Part shown: positions 59,327 to 64,000 of the stretch, piece after piece
How the letters are laid out: every line of letters starts with the position of its first letter
Position numbering within the stretch: the stretch's first letter is position 1
Assembly (NCBI GenBank): GCA_045617725.1
Contig: JAZLJD010000036.1
Location: 62,001 to 126,000 of the forward strand
DNA: 64,000 nucleotides
DNA from: JAZLJD01 sp045617725
GTDB lineage: Bacteria; Bacillota; Clostridia; Lachnospirales; Lachnospiraceae
Direction of reading: 5' to 3'
Made by a program: the position numbers and the translations under genes
Notes under the pieces: model-generated
Databases searched by the model: none
What the model was told of the DNA's origin: nothing
What the model saw: the letters and a program-made list of their open reading frames with translations, nothing else

Positions 59327-60253
59327 ATGATACTGACCGTGACATTAAATCCAGCAGTGGACAAAACCTATCAGACCGGAACCGTGGTACTCGGGCAGGT
59401 CAATCGTATGCGGAGCGTTGTGAATATCCCGGGAGGCAAGGGAATCAACGTTTCCAAAATCCTTCGTCGTTTTCAGAAGGACGTAACGGCCACAGGCTTT
59501 GTGGGCGGTTATAACGGAAGGTTTATCGAGGATTCCATGCGGGACATCGGCGTGGACTGCGAGTTTGTTCATGTGAAGGAGGAAACCAGAACCTCAATCA
59601 ATGTGCTGGCTGCGGACGGCTTTGTTACGGAGCTTTTGGAGCCGGGACCTATGATTCTTCCCGAGCAGATGAACGAGCTTGTAGAGATTTTCCCGGGACT
59701 TGTTAACAAATCGGACCTTGTTGTTTTGTCGGGCAGTGCGGCCATCGGACTTCCCGAGGATATATACGCAACGCTTATTACGGGGTGCAACAATGCCGGA
59801 ATTCCCGTAATTCTGGACACTTCGGGACCTTTCCTTATGGAAGGGGTCAAGGCATTGCCCACCATGATTAAGCCCAATCAGAGGGAACTTGAATTCATTG
59901 CCGGCCATCGACTTAAGGATATTTCCGAGATTGAAGCGGCAGCCCGCATTATCAACAATATGGGTGTTTCACAGGTTGTTGTTACCATGGGTGCACGCGG
60001 AATCGTGTATGTGGATGATGAAGTTTCCTACTATGTTTCGGCACCCCATGTGGAAACGGTTTCCACCGTCGGCTGCGGAGATTGCGTTACGGCTGCCTGT
60101 GCAATCGCCATGACGGAGCATAAGGAAGTAAAGGACATGATGACCTTTGCATCGGCAGTGGGTGCTGCCAATGCCATGACGCTTGAGAATGGTAATATTG
60201 ACCCGGATGTCGTCCAAAAACTAATGGGAGAAGTTGGGATGCGGGCTTTATAG
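59327..60253 (+). CDS. pfkB: PfkB-family 1-phosphofructokinase-like sugar kinase
   Basis: A 308-residue ribokinase-fold enzyme of the 1-phosphofructokinase/tagatose-6-phosphate kinase branch. The start is MILTVTLNPAVDKTY. GGKGINVSKILRRF near residues 38-51 is PfkB signature 1, and VSTVGCGDCVTAACAIAM near 242 is signature 2 with the catalytic Asp (TxGxGD, here TVGCGD). ATG 59327 is chosen; upstream codons inside recJ have no ribosome site. It is probably not part of a fruAK operon (no fruA nearby), so the sugar may differ. Confidence 0.88.
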   Translation: MILTVTLNPAVDKTYQTGTVVLGQVNRMRSVVNIPGGKGINVSKILRRFQKDVTATGFVGGYNGRFIEDSMRDIGVDCEFVHVKEETRTSINVLAADGFVTELLEPGPMILPEQMNELVEIFPGLVNKSDLVVLSGSAAIGLPEDIYATLITGCNNAGIPVILDTSGPFLMEGVKALPTMIKPNQRELEFIAGHRLKDISEIEAAARIINNMGVSQVVVTMGARGIVYVDDEVSYYVSAPHVETVSTVGCGDCVTAACAIAMTEHKEVKDMMTFASAVGAANAMTLENGNIDPDVVQKLMGEVGMRAL

Positions 60254-60265
60254 AAAGGGATTGGT

Positions 60266-61744
60266 ATGTTACTTAGTGAATTACTGAAAGAATGTCGCAC
60301 GGATCTTTCGGATTGTGTGATTACCGGTAATACGGATATAGAAATAAGCGGGCTTGCGTATGATTCACGCAGCAATGTGGGGACCGGTACGCTTTTTGCC
60401 TGCTTTAGCGGCCGCAGTTTTGACGGCCATGTATATGCGGAGGATGTAGTGAATCGCGGTGCCTCCTGTCTGCTGGTATCTAAGGAAGTTTCCCTTCCGA
60501 GTGATGCCTGCGTAACAATTATTAAGTGCAGTGATGTGCGATATGTTTTTGCTTTCCTTTCCGCGGCGTTCTATGGGAATCCCGGGGAGAAGCTTCGTGT
60601 AATCGGCATTACGGGCACGAAGGGCAAGACCACGAGTGCCTTTATGACACAGGCCATACTGAATAAGGCGGGGATTTCCTGCGGCCTTGTAGGAACGGTT
60701 CATATTGATACAGGCAAGCGTATTATCGAAGCCGAGCATACAACGCCGGAAGCCTTGGAGCTCCAGCAGTACTTCAGGGAAATGGTGGAAAACGGCCTTC
60801 AGGCAGTAGTCATGGAAGTATCGTCTTTGGCACTTAAGATGCACCGTACGCAGGGCTTTACGTTTGAAATAGGGCTCCTGACGAATCTGTCTCCCGACCA
60901 TATCGGCGGCAATGAACATGACAGCTTCGAGGAATATGCACAGTGCAAGAAGCTTTTGTTTAAGCAGTGCAGGCAGGCCATTGCCAATAAAGACGATGCT
61001 CATTTTGAGAGTATGACCGAGGGAATTACATGCCCTCTTTATACATTTTCCATTGACGGCCGGGCGGACCTTATGGCGAGCCGGCTTACACGGTTCTTTG
61101 AGGACGGTATGCTCGGAATCGAATTTACCGCCTCCGGAAGCTATGAGGGCGACATTCGTCTTTCGCTTCCCGGCAATTTCTCCGTATATAATGCCCTGAC
61201 GACCATGTCCATCGCACACTTTATGGGAGTGCGAAAGGAAACAATCGGAGAAGTGCTTTCAAAGATTACCATACCGGGACGTATTGAGATGATTCCGGTG
61301 AGTGACAGCTTTACTCTGATGATTGATTATGCACACAATGCAGTGTCGCTTGAGAGCCTTCTGACCACGCTCAGAAAGCATGAACCGGGGCGCCTCGTGA
61401 CATTGTTCGGCTGCGGCGGAAACCGCGACAGGAAGCGTCGTTTTGAGATGGGAGAGGTCAGTGGACGCCTGAGTGATTTCACCATTATCACCTCGGACAA
61501 TCCCCGCTTTGAGGAACCCTCAGCCATTCTCGATGATATTGAAACCGGTATTCGGCCGACGGGCGGTGCGTATGTACGCATTGAAGACCGCCGCGATGCA
61601 ATCCGCTTTGCGATTGAGAACGGACAGCCCGGCGATATCATTGTCCTTGCCGGCAAGGGCCAGGAAACCTATCAGGAAATTAAGGGGATCAAGTATCCCA
61701 TGGATGAACGGATTATTATCCGGGAGATATTGGCAGAAAAGTGA
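60266..61744 (+). CDS. murE: UDP-N-acetylmuramyl-tripeptide synthetase MurE
   Basis: A 492-residue Mur ligase that adds the third residue of the peptidoglycan stem peptide. ATP site GITGTKGKTTSAFMTQA near residues 113-129, EHTTPEALELQQYF near 153, EVSSLALKMHRT near 182 and the C-terminal DNPRFEEPSAILDDIETG near 411, with DNPR matching the diaminopimelate-selecting motif. So meso-DAP is the likely substrate. AAAGG lies about 9 nt before the ATG. The gene lies outside the usual dcw cluster, next to priA. Confidence 0.93.
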   Translation: MLLSELLKECRTDLSDCVITGNTDIEISGLAYDSRSNVGTGTLFACFSGRSFDGHVYAEDVVNRGASCLLVSKEVSLPSDACVTIIKCSDVRYVFAFLSAAFYGNPGEKLRVIGITGTKGKTTSAFMTQAILNKAGISCGLVGTVHIDTGKRIIEAEHTTPEALELQQYFREMVENGLQAVVMEVSSLALKMHRTQGFTFEIGLLTNLSPDHIGGNEHDSFEEYAQCKKLLFKQCRQAIANKDDAHFESMTEGITCPLYTFSIDGRADLMASRLTRFFEDGMLGIEFTASGSYEGDIRLSLPGNFSVYNALTTMSIAHFMGVRKETIGEVLSKITIPGRIEMIPVSDSFTLMIDYAHNAVSLESLLTTLRKHEPGRLVTLFGCGGNRDRKRRFEMGEVSGRLSDFTIITSDNPRFEEPSAILDDIETGIRPTGGAYVRIEDRRDAIRFAIENGQPGDIIVLAGKGQETYQEIKGIKYPMDERIIIREILAEK

Positions 61745-61761
61745 CAGAAGGGGGATTTTTC

Positions 61762-63975
61762 ATGAAATATGCGCAAATCATCGTGAATATATCCCATGAA
61801 AGTGTGGACCACCCCTTTACGTACAAAATTCCGGCTTCCCTTTCGGAAACCATTCGGCCGGGCATGCGTGTTTTGGTACCGTTCGGGACCGGCAACAGGG
61901 AGATGAGCGGCTACGTCATTTCTCTGTCTGACCATGCGGACTATCCCGATGACAGAATCAAGTCCATCCTAAAACCGGAGGCGGGGATGGTCGGAATCGA
62001 TGACCTGTTCATAAGGATGGCCGTCTTTATGCATGACCGTTACGGCTGCACCATGAATGCGGCCCTCAAGACCGTTCTTCCCGTCAAGAAGACCGTGAAA
62101 GAACACACGGATATTCTGGTCAAACGCCGGATTTCAAAGTCGGAAGCGGAGATGATGGTATCGGAGCTGCTTCGCAAAAGACAAACTGCCCAGGCCACAC
62201 TGCTTCGGGAACTGATTGTGTACGACGAACTGCCGGGCAGCATCATTACCGGGAAGCTCATGGTTTCCAAGCAGTCCATCAAAAGCCTTTCGGGGAAGCA
62301 TCTTGTTACGATTGAGGAGAATGTGCTCAGCCGGAATCCTAAGATTCCGGTTAGTGAGAAAAACGTCCCTCCCCATTTAAGTGAGGAACAGGCAGCCATT
62401 CTTGATTCCTATAAAGAAGATTTGAAGGCCGCCCGTCCGGTCCGTTACCTGATTCACGGTATTACGGGAGCCGGCAAGACGGAAGTTTATATGCGGCTCA
62501 TCGAGGAATGCATTCATAACGGACATCAGGCCATTATGCTGATTCCGGAGATTGCTCTTTCCTACCAGACCCTGATGCGGTTCTATGCAAGATTCGGAGA
62601 GCGTGTTACCGTCATAAATTCCAAGATGTCCAAAGGGGAACGTTATGACCAGACCGAGCGTGCACGCCGTGGAGAGGTAGACGTTGTTATTGGCCCCAGA
62701 TCCGCTCTGTTTATGCCATTTCCTTCCTTAGGCCTCATCATCGTTGATGAGGAGCAGGAGAGCGGTTACAAGAGCGAGACGAGTCCGAAATATCATGTAC
62801 GGGACATCGCGGGATTTTTACAGAAGGAAACGGGATGCGGAATCGTTTACGGTTCGGCCACTCCTTCGCTCGAAAGCTATTATGCTTCTGAACAGGGCGA
62901 TTTTAAGCGCTTTGAAATGACCAAGAGACTCACGGGAGGAAGTCTTCCCAAGGTATATGTGGAGGACCTTCGCGAGGAATTGAAGGCGGGGAACAAGAGC
63001 ATCTTTTCAAGACGCCTTCATGCACTCATGGAAGAACGCCTTCATAACAACGAGCAGGTCATGCTCTTTTTAAACCGTCGCGGGTATGCAGGTTTTGTTT
63101 CCTGCCGCAGCTGCGGGGAAGTAATCAAATGTCCGCATTGTGACATTTCGCTTTCCGAACATAAAGGGAATCAGCTGATTTGCCATTATTGCGGGTATAC
63201 ACAGCCCAAGATAATCAAATGCCCGTTCTGCGGTGCCATGAAAGTGGCGGCATTTCGAGCAGGTACCGAGCAGATTGAGGAACTCGTCAAAAAGGAATTT
63301 TTAACCGCCCGGACACTGCGTATGGACGCGGATACAACCGGAACCAAGGATTCCTACGAAAGCATCTTGGAGAAATTCAAAAACCATGAAGCGGATGTGC
63401 TGATTGGAACGCAGATGATTGTCAAAGGACATGATTTCAAGGACGTAACCCTTGTGGGAATACTGGCGGCGGATATGTCGCTTTTTGCGCCGGACTATAG
63501 AAGCGCGGAGCGTACGTTTGACCTGATTACGCAGGCTGCTGGAAGGGCAGGACGCGGCGACAAGCCGGGCGAAGTGGTGATACAGACCTACAAGCCGGAT
63601 CATTATGCCATCGTGCATGCATCCCATCAGGATTATCGCGGTTTTTATGAGGAAGAAACCTTTTATCGGGACATGGCAGGATATCCGCCCTGCGGGCACA
63701 TTCTGTCCGTGATGGTATCCTCGGACAAAAGCGATACGGCCGTTTCCGTCGCTCACAAGATGGCGGGGGAGGCATCCTCGTTCCTTGCATCCCGGGGCGG
63801 CACGGTAATCGGCCCTGTGGAAGCTCCCATTTATAAACTGCAGGACCAGTACCGTATGGTTTTTAGCGCCAAAGGCAAGGATTTTGATCTGCTGCTTAAG
63901 CTTCGGGAGCAGCTTTCGCTTTTGGAAGATACATTCAATTACAGAAATTTATTAGTTCAGTATGATTTGGAATAG
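61762..63975 (+). CDS. priA: Primosomal protein N' PriA
   Basis: A 737-residue helicase that restarts stalled replication forks. The N-terminal DNA-binding domain is at about 1-105. Walker A is IHGITGAGKTEVYMRLI near 231, DEEQ box IIVDEEQESGYKSE near 330. The zinc-binding pairs are CRSCGEVIKCPHC, CHYCGYTQPKIIKCPFC near 450-495. The helicase C part shows GTQMIVKGHDFKDVTLVGIL near 552 and TQAAGRAGRGDKPGEVVIQT near 592. GGGGG lies 6 nt before ATG 61762, so I prefer it to GTG 61741. Confidence 0.96.
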   Translation: MKYAQIIVNISHESVDHPFTYKIPASLSETIRPGMRVLVPFGTGNREMSGYVISLSDHADYPDDRIKSILKPEAGMVGIDDLFIRMAVFMHDRYGCTMNAALKTVLPVKKTVKEHTDILVKRRISKSEAEMMVSELLRKRQTAQATLLRELIVYDELPGSIITGKLMVSKQSIKSLSGKHLVTIEENVLSRNPKIPVSEKNVPPHLSEEQAAILDSYKEDLKAARPVRYLIHGITGAGKTEVYMRLIEECIHNGHQAIMLIPEIALSYQTLMRFYARFGERVTVINSKMSKGERYDQTERARRGEVDVVIGPRSALFMPFPSLGLIIVDEEQESGYKSETSPKYHVRDIAGFLQKETGCGIVYGSATPSLESYYASEQGDFKRFEMTKRLTGGSLPKVYVEDLREELKAGNKSIFSRRLHALMEERLHNNEQVMLFLNRRGYAGFVSCRSCGEVIKCPHCDISLSEHKGNQLICHYCGYTQPKIIKCPFCGAMKVAAFRAGTEQIEELVKKEFLTARTLRMDADTTGTKDSYESILEKFKNHEADVLIGTQMIVKGHDFKDVTLVGILAADMSLFAPDYRSAERTFDLITQAAGRAGRGDKPGEVVIQTYKPDHYAIVHASHQDYRGFYEEETFYRDMAGYPPCGHILSVMVSSDKSDTAVSVAHKMAGEASSFLASRGGTVIGPVEAPIYKLQDQYRMVFSAKGKDFDLLLKLREQLSLLEDTFNYRNLLVQYDLE

Positions 63976-63984
63976 GAGAAAGTT

Positions 63985-64000
63985 ATGGCTATCAGAAAAA
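63985..64000 (+). CDS. def: Start of a gene, probably peptide deformylase (cut by window edge)
   Basis: AGGAG at 63975-63979 lies 5 nt before an ATG that codes MAIRK before the window ends. In Clostridia priA is very often followed by def, whose product starts in this way (MAIRKI...). The call rests on context and five residues only. Confidence 0.5.

Noticed and set aside
60365..61219. Antisense frame of 284 codons over murE
   Set aside because: It is explained by murE codon use; murE has all ligase motifs.

Overview
The window looks like a chromosomal segment of an anaerobic low-to-mid-GC Firmicute, most likely a Lachnospiraceae-type Clostridium. The reasons are strong AGGAGG-type ribosome sites, the gene order dgt-like/dnaG/rpoD/trmK/nif3-like, the order rel/MBL/hemZ, a CIRCE-controlled groESL, a fused SecDF, DUF5050 and DUF4190 proteins, and many protein types usual in gut and rumen Clostridia. 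No rRNA, tRNA or CRISPR array was seen. One structural RNA, RNase P RNA, is clear.

Layout. 1-5.6 kb: start of a LysR regulator divergent from putP, a DHH phosphoesterase, a neurotransmitter-type Na+ symporter, a DUF1508 protein and a small DUF4190 membrane protein. 5.6-6.6 kb: an unusual gene-poor accessory patch with stacked hairpins, a very GC-rich block and a 109-bp structured repeat that seems to split a small gene. 6.6-9.6 kb: CPBP protease, EamA transporter and a double HAD phosphatase. 9.6-15.1 kb: information-processing operon dgt-like, dnaG, rpoD, trmK, nif3-like. 15.1-17.1 kb: uridine-kinase-like protein and rnpB. 17.2-23.8 kb: a metal-handling neighbourhood with a His-rich G3E GTPase, a second divergent G3E-like protein, a heterodimeric ABC exporter pair and, convergent, an ArsP_2-type 10TM permease that sits directly behind pyrBI. 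24-26.6 kb: pyrB, pyrI, a nitroreductase and an anchored unknown protein whose leader carries two tandem copies of the same structured repeat. 26.9-31 kb: folate operon folC-folE-HD-folP-folBK. 31-38.8 kb: DUF5050, DUF815 ATPase, maf, a zinc-ribbon membrane protein, a PHP-HAD fusion and an ABC-F protein. 39-41 kb: groESL, followed by a 434-bp MITE-like inverted-repeat element. 41.5-50.3 kb: rel, an MBL hydrolase, hemZ and an ABC export cassette. 50.3-64 kb: hisS, a phosphopantetheinyl transferase, a CNNM/CBS protein, an FAD oxidoreductase, secDF, recJ, pfkB, murE, priA and the first bases of a gene that is probably def.

Most genes are core housekeeping in tight operons with 1-20 nt overlaps. 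The most unusual signals are non-coding. (1) A 109-111-nt repeat with four predicted stems occurs three times; its sequence differences keep base pairing, and two copies lie in tandem in a 5' leader right before a ribosome site. (2) A MITE/REP-like family with GGGACGGGG ends sits directly behind stop codons at two loci. (3) A cluster of nested palindromes lies at 5.66-5.89 kb. The most interesting protein-level signal is the pairing of two G3E metallochaperone-like proteins with an ABC pair and a Cys/His-loop permease.
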